NCBI GenBank assembly: GCA_017507905.1
Contig: JAFWAA010000046.1
Location: forward strand, 1 to 37,398
DNA from: Clostridia bacterium
Lineage (GTDB): Bacteria; Bacillota; Clostridia; Oscillospirales; CAG-272
DNA: 37,398 bases
Reading direction: 5' to 3'
Positions 1-7,676 of this stretch are shown piece by piece. Below the pieces are notes generated by a model. It made no database searches and was not told the DNA's origin. It saw nothing but the letters and a program-made list of their open reading frames with translations. The position numbers were made by a program, and so were the translations under genes. The stretch's first letter is position 1. Each line of letters starts with the position of its first letter.

Positions 1-300
1 GGGAGGCTTAAGGAGAACCGCCGCACAAAAAGCAAGCGCTCCCACCTCCGCTTTTTCTTTTGCCCATGTAGGCCCAAAAGAAAAAGCTTGGCAAAAAGAA
101 AACGGCCGAGAGAAGGTTTCGCGCGTTGCGACGCGCGACCAAGGCTGCGCGCCTTGGATGGGCGCCCACTGGCGTGGGGGCTGCAAACGCGCTAACGCGC
201 GGTACGTAGCCGCTTTATGCGGTGGGCGCGCTCTCGCGTGTCGGTCGTTCTCCTTCCTTCTTGAGAAAAGTCGCCCAAATGCAGAAAAAAATAACCAAAT
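1..300. repeat. Palindrome-rich intergenic element upstream of hisS
   Basis: No credible gene is visible here. The stretch is a chain of short inverted repeats: a perfect 13-bp stem with arms at 50-62 and 75-87; 7-bp arms at 120-126 and 131-137; 7-bp arms at 139-145 and 151-157; 5-bp arms at 165-169 and 174-178; 5-bp arms at 188-192 and 197-201; and 4-bp arms at 210-213 and 219-222. Such chains are typical of dispersed palindromic intergenic repeats (REP-like), but family membership is inferred because other genomic copies cannot be seen. The first ~26 bases resemble bases ~23002-23026 of the second repeat region in this window. Confidence 0.5.
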
Positions 301-303
301 CTA

Positions 304-332
304 TTGAAATTCTACCCTAACTCTGTTATAAT
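304..332 (+). promoter_or_regulatory. Sigma-A type promoter of the hisS run
   Basis: TTGAAA at 304-309 and a consensus TATAAT at 327-332 are separated by 17 bp and lie about 37 bp before the hisS start. The leader left after this promoter is too short for a T-box, which is the usual control of hisS in many Firmicutes. Confidence 0.8.
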
Positions 333-368
333 GAGCTGAAGGAATATTGACAAACGAGGTATCCGAGC

Positions 369-1670
369 ATGAGCGAAAAGCTTTCTACCCAGCCCTATAA
401 GGGCACAAGAGATTTCTACCCCAACGATATGCGCCTGCGCAATTGGTTCTTCGGCGTGATGCGCGACGTCCTGGAAAAGTCCGCCTTCGATGAGTATAAC
501 GGACCTATGCTGGAGTCGCTGGAGCTCTACGCCGCCAAAAGCGGTGACGAGATCGCCAATAAGCAGACCTATAACTTCATCGACCGCGGGGACCGTCACC
601 TGGCCATTCGCCCCGAAATGACGCCCACCGTTGCCCGTATGGTCGCCGCTCGTATGGGCGAGTTGACCTTCCCCTTGAAGTGGTTCTCCATTCCCAATAT
701 GTACCGCTATGAGGCTACCCAGCGAGGCCGCCTGCGCGAGTTCTGGCAGCTGAACGTGGATATCTTCGGCGTGGACGGCTACGAGGCCGACTTCGAGTGC
801 ATTCGCAGCGCCATCAACATCATGCGCGCCTACGGCGCGGACGAGTCCATGTTCACCGTGCGCATCAATAACCGCCGCTTCTTCAACGACGTCGTTGCCG
901 CCATTGCCAAGACCGACGAGGAGGGCGCGCGCAAGGTCTCCAAGGTCATCGACCGCAAGAACAAGGTGCCGCGCGAGGTCTACGAAAAGGATCTCCTGGC
1001 GCTTGGCCTTGACGCCGATCAGATCGCACGCATCGACGCACTCTACGGCATGAGCGTCACCGACGCCACGGCCATCTGCCCCGAGTCGCAAGGCTCGCAG
1101 GAGCTTCGCGATCTCTTTGCCGCGCTTGAGGAGCTGGATCTCGCACGCTATTGCGTGTTCGATTTCGGCATCATTCGCGGACTGGATTACTATACGGGAA
1201 CCGTCTTCGAGGTCTTCGACAACGCTCCCGAGAATAACCGCGCCATGTTTGGCGGCGGCCGCTACGACAACCTCGTCGGCCTGTTCGTCAAGAACGCCAA
1301 GATCTCGGGCGTGGGCTACGGCATGGGCGACGTGACGCTTGAGAACTTCCTCGTCACGCACAAGCTGATTCCCGAGAACCTCGGCTCTCCCGTCAAGGTC
1401 CTGGTCACCCGCTTTGAGGACGTCCCCTACGCGCGCTACACGGCCATTGCCGACCGTCTTTCCCGCGCGGGCGTGGTCTCCTCGGTGTATCTGGGCAATA
1501 AGAAATTCGGCAAGCAGATCGACTTTGCCGTCAAGGAGAGCTACACGCACATTCTCATCATGGGCGGAAGCGAGGCCGAGAGAGGCGTGGTCCGCTTGAA
1601 GGATCTGCGCACCCGTGAGGAGCAGGAGCTTCCTCTCGACGAGGCCGTCGCGCTCCTCGCCAAGAGCTAA
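369..1670 (+). CDS. hisS: Histidine--tRNA ligase
   Basis: Charges tRNA-His with histidine in the cytoplasm (class II aminoacyl-tRNA synthetase). The 433-residue product has the normal family length. Class II motif 2 is visible around residues 112-134 (YRYEATQRGRLREFWQ) and the histidine-specific loop near 275 (GLDYYTGTVFEV), followed by the glycine-rich motif 3 region (MFGGGRYDNL). The C-terminal ~100 residues form the expected anticodon-binding domain, with GNKKFGKQ and HILIMGGSE. The start is the ATG at 369, preceded by a GAGGT-type ribosome binding site and the promoter at 304-332. It is the first gene of a same-strand run that continues to thiN. A long opposite-strand reading frame over the gene is a shadow. 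The assignment is very secure. Confidence 0.97.
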   Translation: MSEKLSTQPYKGTRDFYPNDMRLRNWFFGVMRDVLEKSAFDEYNGPMLESLELYAAKSGDEIANKQTYNFIDRGDRHLAIRPEMTPTVARMVAARMGELTFPLKWFSIPNMYRYEATQRGRLREFWQLNVDIFGVDGYEADFECIRSAINIMRAYGADESMFTVRINNRRFFNDVVAAIAKTDEEGARKVSKVIDRKNKVPREVYEKDLLALGLDADQIARIDALYGMSVTDATAICPESQGSQELRDLFAALEELDLARYCVFDFGIIRGLDYYTGTVFEVFDNAPENNRAMFGGGRYDNLVGLFVKNAKISGVGYGMGDVTLENFLVTHKLIPENLGSPVKVLVTRFEDVPYARYTAIADRLSRAGVVSSVYLGNKKFGKQIDFAVKESYTHILIMGGSEAERGVVRLKDLRTREEQELPLDEAVALLAKS

Positions 1671-1746
1671 GCCAAAACCGTCTTTCCCCCGTTCTTTCCC
1701 CCCTGCATTTTCCCAAGGATACACGAGAAAAGGAGAAAAGAAGCTT

Positions 1747-2664
1747 ATGGAACGCTTTTCGATCCCCTCTGCGGACGGACGCAGCACGCTTGCCGCCTAC
1801 GCGGTCATTCCCCCGTCTCCTCGCGCCATGCTCCAGATCTCGCACGGAATGTGTGAGTATTTTCTGCGCTACGAGGGCTTTGCGGAGTATCTCGCTGAGC
1901 AGGGCATTCTCGTCTTCGGTCACGATCACCTCGGGCACGGCAACACGGCAAGCAGCCCCGACGAGCTTGGCTTTACCGTCTCGGGAGGGGGTGCTGAGGC
2001 GCTCCTTTGCGACGTGCGCCGTGTGGCCGAGCATATGCGCGGACGCTATCCCGACCTGCCCGTGATCCTCTTTGGGCACAGCATGGGCTCCTTTATCGCA
2101 CGCGCCGTGCTGGAGGGGGATACGGCGAGCCTATATTCGGCCGCGATCCTTTGCGGAACGGGAGGACCCGACACGCCCGCGGCGGCAGGGAAGGCGCTTG
2201 CCTCCTTGCTCATCGCTCTGCGCGGAGAGAAGCACCGCTCAACGCTGCTCAAGAGCATCGCCTTTTCGGGCTACAACAAAAAGTTTGAAAAGAACTGTGA
2301 CAAAAACGCCTGGCTGACGCGAGACGCGTCGGTGGTGGAAACATACAACGCCGATCCCTTCTGCACCTACGTCTTTACGCTTCGCGCCTACCACGATCTC
2401 TTTACGCTGGTCGAGCGCGTGTCGCGCAAGGATTGGGCGGAAAGCCTGCCCAAGGATCTGCCCCTCCTCTTGATCAGCGGAGAGATGGATCCCGTTGGCT
2501 CGTGGGGGCGCGGAGTGCGCCTTGTGGACGAGGCCCTGAGAAAGGCCGAGATCAAGGATCTTACGCTTCGGCTCTATCCCGAGATGCGGCACGAGATCCT
2601 CAACGAGGTCGGCAAGGAGACGGTATGGAGGGAGACTTTGGAATGGATAAACGAGAGGATCTGA
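1747..2664 (+). CDS. Alpha/beta hydrolase, lysophospholipase/monoacylglycerol lipase type
   Basis: A 305-residue cytoplasmic serine hydrolase of the PldB/monoglyceride-lipase group; no signal peptide is seen. The nucleophile elbow GHSMGS places the catalytic serine at about residue 112. The probable acid is Asp248 in the SGEMDPVG stretch and the probable histidine is His282 in MRHEIL. The early HGMCEYFLRYEGFAEYL and GHDHLGHG segments match the conserved N-terminal core of this family. The start at 1747 is chosen because AAGGAG lies 12-17 bases upstream; the frame is open further upstream but without a comparable site. It follows hisS by 76 bp. Its last 22 bases overlap the start of ruvX, suggesting translational coupling. 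The exact substrate cannot be read from the sequence. Confidence 0.88.
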   Translation: MERFSIPSADGRSTLAAYAVIPPSPRAMLQISHGMCEYFLRYEGFAEYLAEQGILVFGHDHLGHGNTASSPDELGFTVSGGGAEALLCDVRRVAEHMRGRYPDLPVILFGHSMGSFIARAVLEGDTASLYSAAILCGTGGPDTPAAAGKALASLLIALRGEKHRSTLLKSIAFSGYNKKFEKNCDKNAWLTRDASVVETYNADPFCTYVFTLRAYHDLFTLVERVSRKDWAESLPKDLPLLLISGEMDPVGSWGRGVRLVDEALRKAEIKDLTLRLYPEMRHEILNEVGKETVWRETLEWINERI

Positions 2665-3104
2665 TCGCAGATCTCAAGGGCACGTCGGGACGTCTTCTCG
2701 GCGTGGACTTCGGCGACACCCGTACGGGGGTCGCACTGTCCGACGTCAGCCGCTTTCTGGCCTCGGGGATCGGGTATATCTCGCCCGGCGGCATCGTCAA
2801 AACGGCGGACGCGCTGGCCGCGATCGCCCGTGAGCAGAGGGTCGTTGGCATCGTCGTCGGCCTTCCCCGAAACATGGACGGGAGCGAGGGCTTCCGCGCG
2901 GAGCGCTGCCGTGAGCTGGCGGAGCTTTTGCGCGAGCGGACGGAGCTGCCCGTGGTGATGATGGACGAGCGCATGACCACGATGAGCGCGTCCCGCTATT
3001 TGAACGAGACCAATACACGAGGGGCAAAGCGCAAGGGCGTGATCGATACGCTCTCGGCGCAGATCATTCTGCAGAACGCCCTCGATCGCTTAAAGAACCT
3101 TTGA
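2643..3104 (+). CDS. ruvX: RuvX/YqgF family Holliday-junction resolvase or pre-16S rRNA nuclease
   Basis: A 153-residue RNase H-fold protein of the YqgF family. Family members are described as putative Holliday-junction resolvases and, in E. coli, as the nuclease that finishes the 16S rRNA 5' end. The first strand carries the acidic motif GVDFGDTRTGVALSD at about residues 20-34. The second core motif VVGLPRNMDGSEG is near the middle, followed by MMDERMTT, and the closing acidic segment KGVIDTLSAQIIL is near the C-terminus. Length is normal. The ATG at 2643 lies inside the end of the upstream hydrolase gene, a 22-base overlap in a different frame; ribosomes probably reinitiate there. The product assignment is firm, while the cellular role is known only from the family. 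Confidence 0.92.
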   Translation: MDKREDLIADLKGTSGRLLGVDFGDTRTGVALSDVSRFLASGIGYISPGGIVKTADALAAIAREQRVVGIVVGLPRNMDGSEGFRAERCRELAELLRERTELPVVMMDERMTTMSASRYLNETNTRGAKRKGVIDTLSAQIILQNALDRLKNL

Positions 3105-3192
3105 GCCGTCGGCAGGGGAGAGAAGCCGAAAAAATCCCCTGCGATCCGTACGGCGTACGCTATTTTCCAACAAGAAGAAAGGAGGGCACGGT

Positions 3193-4086
3193 ATGCAAGC
3201 ACAGGCACACAACGCACCGCCGCGCGTGGCCGCACTGCACGATCTTTCCTGCTTTGGCCGATGCGCGCTGACCGTGATCCTGCCAACGCTCTCGGTGATG
3301 GGATATCAGGTCGTGCCGATCCCCACCGCGCTCCTGTCCACCCACACGGGGGGCTTTACCGATCTGCATTTTCGCGATCTTACGGCCGATATGGAGGCGA
3401 TCGCCGAGCATTTTGAGACCCTTGGCGTCACCTTTGACGCGATCTACCCGGGCTTTCTCGGCAGTGCCGAGCAGATCGAAACGGTCTGCCGCTTCATCGA
3501 CCGCTTCGGCGCCGAGCGAGAGGGAAGGACCCCAACCGTGCTGGTCGATCCCGTTATGGGAGACGACGGCGCGCTCTATTCCACCTACACGCGCGATCTG
3601 GTCGAGGGCGTCAAGCATCTGGCGTCGCGCGCCCATATCCTGACGCCGAACCTCACCGAGGCCTGCTTCCTGACCGACACGCCCTACCGTGCCACCGAGC
3701 AGATGGAGCCGCAGGAGGCACGCGCCTTTGCCGAGACCTTGATGGATCACCTTGAGCGCCTTTGCCACGGCTGCATCGTCATCACGGGGATCACCCAGAA
3801 GGACGGAATGCTGGCTAATCTTGGGCGCAACGCCGACGGCTCGCGCTTTTATCAGCGCACGCCCATCGAGGCGCACGCCTATCCAGGGACGGGGGATCTC
3901 TTTGCCTCGGTCCTGCTGGGCGAGGTGCTCCGCGGAAAGGCTTTTTCCGAGGCCTGCCAACGGGCGGCCGCCTTTACCGCCGAGACCATTCGGGCGTCTG
4001 CCTGTCTTTCCACCCCCACTCGCGAGGGCGTTGCCCTGGAGTGGCAGCTGCATCGGCTGGTCGACTCTCCGCGCGCGGAGACGTGA
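3193..4086 (+). CDS. Pyridoxal/pyridoxamine kinase (PfkB-like fold)
   Basis: Likely phosphorylates B6 vitamers with ATP in the salvage route to pyridoxal 5'-phosphate. The 297-residue product opens with the HDLSCFGRCALTVILPTLS segment typical of Clostridial pyridoxamine kinases. It continues with DPVMGDDG (119-126), TPNLTE (151-156) and the anion-hole motif GTGD (232-235), whose aspartate is the expected catalytic base. An AGGAGG at 3179-3184 precedes the ATG by 8 bases, which fixes the start. The ribokinase superfamily also contains hydroxymethylpyrimidine kinases (ThiD), but the N-terminal motif favours B6 kinase. The nearby thiN is consistent with cofactor salvage genes sharing this run. 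Confidence 0.88.
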   Translation: MQAQAHNAPPRVAALHDLSCFGRCALTVILPTLSVMGYQVVPIPTALLSTHTGGFTDLHFRDLTADMEAIAEHFETLGVTFDAIYPGFLGSAEQIETVCRFIDRFGAEREGRTPTVLVDPVMGDDGALYSTYTRDLVEGVKHLASRAHILTPNLTEACFLTDTPYRATEQMEPQEARAFAETLMDHLERLCHGCIVITGITQKDGMLANLGRNADGSRFYQRTPIEAHAYPGTGDLFASVLLGEVLRGKAFSEACQRAAAFTAETIRASACLSTPTREGVALEWQLHRLVDSPRAET

Positions 4087-4137
4087 TCTTGGCTTCTCCG
4101 TCTTACATTTGACGAAAGAAAGGAACCCTAAATCATC

Positions 4138-4869
4138 ATGAAAGCAAACAGCCGTGCACCGCGCATCTTTGGACGCGTGGTCAAATTCACTTTTACCTGC
4201 TTCGTCTTTTTGGTCTGCGGCATCGTGCTGTGGCGCGTCTTTACGTCGGGCGATCCCGCCGCCATCAAAACGGTGGCCGTCAATTCCGCACTGGCCGAGG
4301 CCTACGAGCAGCACGGTGAGGAGCTGACCCTGCAATATCAGCCGCTCCAGACGACCATCACCCGCGGCGAGCACAACAGCGGATATTTTGGCGTCACGCA
4401 GACGCTGTTTATCCCGCAGGCAAACCAGGTGCAGATCGTTTTTCGCTACAACAACAGCACCCTGCGGCATCTGCAGGAGGACTACGGTCTTGACGCGCTT
4501 CCCGACAAGGCGCTCTGCCATTTTGACGTGACGCTGGTCAAGACGACCGATCTCACGCCCGAGATCGAGGAGGACTACAAGGATACCTCCACCTTTACCA
4601 CCGAGAGATACTACCCGAGCGAGCACGTCATTCGCGAGACCACCGCGCTTTATACCTACTACCGCTACACCTTTGAGGGGGTCACGGTCGAGGAGGATAC
4701 GCTCGGCGTGTTCGTGGATATTTACTACAATCAGGACGTTCGCTATGAGGAGGAGGCCTATGGGCGCCTCTGCATCTACAACGCCTACTACGCCGATTGG
4801 AAGACCTACAAGTGGTCGCGCGCCGATAAGCGTGCGCTCGAGGCCTTCCTTTCGGGCGAGCAGGAATGA
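4138..4869 (+). CDS. Uncharacterised protein with one N-terminal membrane anchor
   Basis: A 243-residue protein I do not recognise. A single hydrophobic helix at about residues 14-33 (FTCFVFLVCGIVLWRVF), preceded by basic residues, suggests an N-in, C-out anchor with about 200 residues outside the membrane. The outer part is rich in tyrosine and acidic residues (YYTYYRYTF, DIYYNQDVRYEEEAYG) and contains no cysteine pair or enzyme motif I can name. It lies between the B6 kinase (51 bp upstream) and thiN (15 bp downstream) on the same strand and is probably co-transcribed. An AAAGGA box lies 15-20 bases before the start, rather far. A conserved structural or envelope role is possible, but nothing in the sequence proves it. 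Confidence 0.8.
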   Translation: MKANSRAPRIFGRVVKFTFTCFVFLVCGIVLWRVFTSGDPAAIKTVAVNSALAEAYEQHGEELTLQYQPLQTTITRGEHNSGYFGVTQTLFIPQANQVQIVFRYNNSTLRHLQEDYGLDALPDKALCHFDVTLVKTTDLTPEIEEDYKDTSTFTTERYYPSEHVIRETTALYTYYRYTFEGVTVEEDTLGVFVDIYYNQDVRYEEEAYGRLCIYNAYYADWKTYKWSRADKRALEAFLSGEQE

Positions 4870-4884
4870 CGGAGGACGAACGGC

Positions 4885-5541
4885 ATGAAGCAAGCGTTTG
4901 TTTTTGTGGGCGGCGATGTCTGCCCCGAGCGCATCACCGAGCGTCCCGAGGAGGGAGCGATCACGGTCGCGGCCGACGTGGGCTGGAGGAATGCACAGCG
5001 GCTTGGGATCACTCCGCGGATCCTCGTTGGGGATTTTGATTCCCTTGGCGAGCCCGACGTGGGGGAGGAGACCGAGGTTTTTCAGGTCCCTGCCGAGAAG
5101 AACGAGACCGATACCCAGCTGGCGGTGGATCTTGCGATCAGCCGCGGAGCGGAGCAGATCACGATCATCGGCGGTCTTGACGGGCGCCTTGACCATACCC
5201 TCTCCAATCTGGCGATCCTTGAGGACCTGGACCGCCGAGGCATTCACGCCGTCATCACGGACGGGCGAAACCGCGTGCGCTTTTTGCGCAACAACAGCAC
5301 CCTGATCCCGCGGAGCGGCTTTCGCTATCTTGCCCTGATCGCGGCGGACGAGACCGTCAAGGGCGTGAGCATCGAGGGGGTCAAATATCCGCTCAAGCGC
5401 GCAAGGCTGCATCGCGCGCATCAGTACGCCGTTTCGAACGAGATCGAAAAGAACTGCGCCCTGATCGAGGTGCGCAAGGGCGGCGTGTGGATCCTGGAGA
5501 GCGCGGAGGCCTCCTTGGCAGAGCCCCCGAAAAAGAAATGA
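4885..5541 (+). CDS. thiN: Thiamine diphosphokinase
   Basis: Transfers pyrophosphate from ATP to thiamine, giving thiamine diphosphate. The 218-residue product has the family's usual length. Visible motifs are AADVGW (29-34), GDFDS (49-53), ETDTQ (74-78) and GGLDGRLDHTL (96-106), which line the ATP and thiamine sites in known members. The C-terminal half holds the beta-rich thiamine-binding domain (KGVSIEGVKYPLKRA). The ATG at 4885 has a GGAGGA box at 4871-4876. The gene begins 15 bp after the membrane-anchored unknown and closes the same-strand run that starts with hisS. No TPP riboswitch is visible upstream. Confidence 0.95.
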   Translation: MKQAFVFVGGDVCPERITERPEEGAITVAADVGWRNAQRLGITPRILVGDFDSLGEPDVGEETEVFQVPAEKNETDTQLAVDLAISRGAEQITIIGGLDGRLDHTLSNLAILEDLDRRGIHAVITDGRNRVRFLRNNSTLIPRSGFRYLALIAADETVKGVSIEGVKYPLKRARLHRAHQYAVSNEIEKNCALIEVRKGGVWILESAEASLAEPPKKK

Positions 5542-5581
5542 AAAAACGGCGAAAAGAATGAAAAAAACGGAGAAAACCCTC

Positions 5582-5610
5582 TTGTTTTTTTTCCGACTTT
5601 TTGCTATAAT
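5582..5610 (+). promoter_or_regulatory. Promoter of guaA
   Basis: TTGTTT at 5582-5587 and a consensus TATAAT at 5605-5610 are separated by 17 bp. Transcription would start near 5617, so the leader is about 60 bases. Confidence 0.7.
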
Positions 5611-5614
5611 AAAA

Positions 5615-5652
5615 GCAAAATTCAAGGACGGACCCGCCCCTGGAAATTTTGC
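5615..5652 (+). promoter_or_regulatory. Leader hairpin in front of guaA
   Basis: GCAAAATT at 5615-5622 can pair with AATTTTGC at 5645-5652, extended by partial pairing of the AAGG and CCTGG bases inside. It lies between the -10 box and the ribosome binding site. No purine-riboswitch core is recognisable, so any role (mRNA stability, operator) is inferred. Confidence 0.35.
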
Positions 5653-5678
5653 AACCTTTTTCTACGGAGGAAAAACCA

Positions 5679-6682
5679 ATGAACAGCAACAAACGTCCCG
5701 AAAGCATGCAGCGCATTACCACGGTCGAGCAGGCCAACGCCTTCATCGAGGAGCAGATCGCCCTCGTGCGGGAGCAGGTTGGTGACAAGAAGGTGCTTCT
5801 CGCCCTTTCCGGAGGAGTGGATTCCTCGGTGGTGGCCGCCCTTCTGATCAAGGCGATCGGCAAGCAGCTGGTCTGCGTGCACGTCAATCACGGCCTGATG
5901 CGCAAGAACGAGTCCGAAAACGTGGTGGAGGTCTTCCGCAACCAGCTGGATGCCAACCTCATCTACGTGGACGCCACCGACCGCTTCTTGAACCTCTTGG
6001 CGGGCGTTTCCGATCCCGAGAAGAAGAGAAAGATCATCGGCGCGGAGTTCATCAACGTCTTTGCGGACGAGGCAAGGGCGCTTTGCGGCGTTTCCTTCCT
6101 GGCACAGGGAACCATCTACCCCGATATTCTCGAGAGCGTGAAGCAGGCGGAGGGCAAGAGGCCGTCAAGTCGCATCACAACGTGGGCGGACTTCCCGAGG
6201 ATCTGCAATTCGAGGGTCTTGTCGAGCCGGTCAAGCTGCTGTTCAAGGACGAGGTTCGCGTGGTAGGCGAGGCGCTGGGACTTCCGCACGCCATGGTCTA
6301 CCGTCAGCCCTTCCCGGGACCGGGACTGGGTGTTCGCTGCCTGGGTGCCATCACGCGCGACCGTCTGCACGCCCTGCGCGAGGCAGATGCCATTCTGCGC
6401 GAGGAGTTTGACCTGTGCGGCCTGAACGAGAAGGTATGGCAGTACTTCGTGGTCGTGCCCGACATCAAGAGCGTTGGCGTAAAGAACGAGAGCCGCTACG
6501 AGGGCTGGCCCGCGATCATTCGCGCGGTCAACACCACGGACGCGATGACCGCAACGGTAGAGGAGATCCCCTACGAGGTCCTGCACCGCATCACCGCCCG
6601 CATCACGAGCGAGGTCGAGGGCATCAACCGCGTGCTGATGGATCTGACGCCGAAGCCGGTGGGAACGATCGAGTGGGAATAA
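5679..6682 (+). pseudogene. guaA: GMP synthase, ATP-pyrophosphatase subunit (no glutaminase domain), with apparent frameshift
   Basis: Aminates XMP to GMP. The product starts directly with the ATP-pyrophosphatase domain: the PP-loop SGGVDS is at residues 44-49, and the late part carries RQPFPGPGLGVRCLGA and ends TIEWE, both diagnostic of GuaA. The class I glutaminase domain (about 190 residues) that normally precedes it is absent, so the protein would be about 333 residues, like the split archaeal subunit. The ATG at 5679 has GGAGG at 5666-5670. The frame breaks near 6150-6168: upstream bases read in one frame to ...[14 protein letters not shown], and the expected [13 protein letters not shown] follows in another, requiring loss of two bases or gain of one. 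The unshifted frame would run on to 6266. This is either real inactivation or an assembly error. Confidence 0.85.
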
Positions 6683-6699
6683 TTTCAGAGGTCGAAAAA
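6670..6699 (+). other. Left attachment-like direct repeat (attL candidate)
   Basis: Covers CGAGTGGGAAT, that is the guaA C-terminal Glu-Trp-Glu codons up to the stop, and ends in GGTCGAAAAA. It matches the right copy at 7796-7825 at 26 of 30 positions without gaps; weaker similarity continues for another ~17 bases. Confidence 0.55.
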
Positions 6700-6740
6700 A
6701 GCCCGTAATATCAAGGGTTTTCGCACTTTCGAAGCCGCTT

Positions 6741-6760
6741 GTGGCAACAAAATGGCAACA
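6741..6760 (+). repeat. Left arm-type repeat pair
   Basis: GTGGCAAC, three spacer bases, then ATGGCAACA. The same arrangement with the same 3-base spacer recurs at 7677-7696. Paired short direct repeats inside both ends are typical of arm sites bound by tyrosine integrases; the function here is inferred. Confidence 0.5.
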
Positions 6761-6804
6761 TTTTTAAGAGAATAATTGCAGCCGGATTGTAGGTTGTATG
6801 CATA

Positions 6805-6834
6805 ATTGCTCGCAGTAGACCTACTGTGAGCAAT
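6805..6834 (+). promoter_or_regulatory. Near-perfect 14-bp dyad in the leader of the cyclase-like gene
   Basis: ATTGCTCGCAGTAG at 6805-6818 and CTACTGTGAGCAAT at 6821-6834 are complementary at 13 of 14 positions, the remaining pair being a G-T wobble. A T-rich stretch (TTGTTTTCT) follows. It could be a transcription attenuator or a repressor operator. It lies just before the ribosome binding site at 6846-6853. Confidence 0.5.
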
Positions 6835-6861
6835 TTGTTTTCTGCAAAGGAGAGATTTCGC

Positions 6862-7641
6862 ATGACGTATAAAGACGGCTACGTTGCTTTTATTGATATC
6901 CTTGGTTTTAGTACCTATGTATCTAACGAAAATAATGCCAATGGTACTAACGCCCTTTTTGATTTTGTAAGGAAATTTTCCGATCTATTTAATACTTCAC
7001 CTGATCTAAAAATTGAAGTGTCATTTTTCTCTGACAGCATTGTTCTAACAGCAAATGAACTGGAAGATTTGGTCGCTCCGATATATATAGCTGAATCTTA
7101 CCTCAAAGATAAACTGGGGTTACTATTCAGGGGCGGAATATGCTATGGCAAATACTATCATAATAATGGCGTTACTTTCGGCCCTGCAGTTGTATCCGCA
7201 TATAAGCTCGAAGGAAAGGCAAACTATTCAAGGATTATTCTGGATTCTACAATTCAGCTATCCGAAGAAACAAGTATCATCTTTTATCAAGATATAGATG
7301 GATTTACATGCCTCAATCCTATGAGTGCCATTCTGAATGAGCCTATTGCTTATGGCTCGGAAGGCGAAGTGTATCCAGAAGGTAATATAAACGAAATCAT
7401 TAGCAGTTGCTTTGCTAAGCATCGAGACGCCATCATTAAACAAATCGCAAAGCATAAAGGGACACCGGTTATTGATAAATACCTGTGGAGAGTACGAGCT
7501 TTTAATTACACATGTAATCTTATTGCGGATTTACCTAATGGCGAACCTATTTACAAAGCTATTAATTTTGTGGCAAATGAACAGTTAAAACATTTGCTCA
7601 AAAATCAGTTAATTACAGAAGATGACATTTTGATGTGCTAA
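6862..7641 (+). CDS. Divergent class III nucleotidyl-cyclase-like protein
   Basis: A 259-residue soluble protein whose first ~130 residues follow the class III adenylate/guanylate cyclase pattern by eye. AFIDILGFS (9-17) gives the first metal aspartate at residue 12. FSDSIVL (56-62) gives the second at residue 58. GGICYGKYY (91-99) matches the turn before the dimer interface, and FGPAVVSAYKLE (106-117) matches the usual DTVNLAARLE segment. There the transition-state asparagine and arginine appear replaced by Val111 and Lys115, so the chemistry may differ or be lost. The rest is helical and not recognised. The ATG at 6862 is chosen for the AAAGGAGAG box; a GTG at 6826 lies inside the dyad. It is the only gene of the putative element. 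A signalling or defence role is inferred. Confidence 0.7.
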   Translation: MTYKDGYVAFIDILGFSTYVSNENNANGTNALFDFVRKFSDLFNTSPDLKIEVSFFSDSIVLTANELEDLVAPIYIAESYLKDKLGLLFRGGICYGKYYHNNGVTFGPAVVSAYKLEGKANYSRIILDSTIQLSEETSIIFYQDIDGFTCLNPMSAILNEPIAYGSEGEVYPEGNINEIISSCFAKHRDAIIKQIAKHKGTPVIDKYLWRVRAFNYTCNLIADLPNGEPIYKAINFVANEQLKHLLKNQLITEDDILMC

Positions 7642-7676
7642 GAAAACAGCTCTACTCTTCTAAAGTAGACAAAACC

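Noticed and set aside
333-368. T-box leader for hisS
   Set aside because: The distance from promoter to start codon is far too short and no T-box or antiterminator sequence is present.
312-1787. Long minus-strand open frame across hisS
   Set aside because: It is antisense to a fully recognisable hisS, matches no family pattern and results from the G+C-rich codon use of the real gene.
3160-5625. 821-codon minus-strand frame over the B6 kinase to thiN
   Set aside because: It overlaps three supported plus-strand genes; the composition is typical of an antisense shadow.
5611-5678. Purine riboswitch before guaA
   Set aside because: Only a simple A+T-rich hairpin is visible; the three-way junction core is missing and the leader is about 60 bases.
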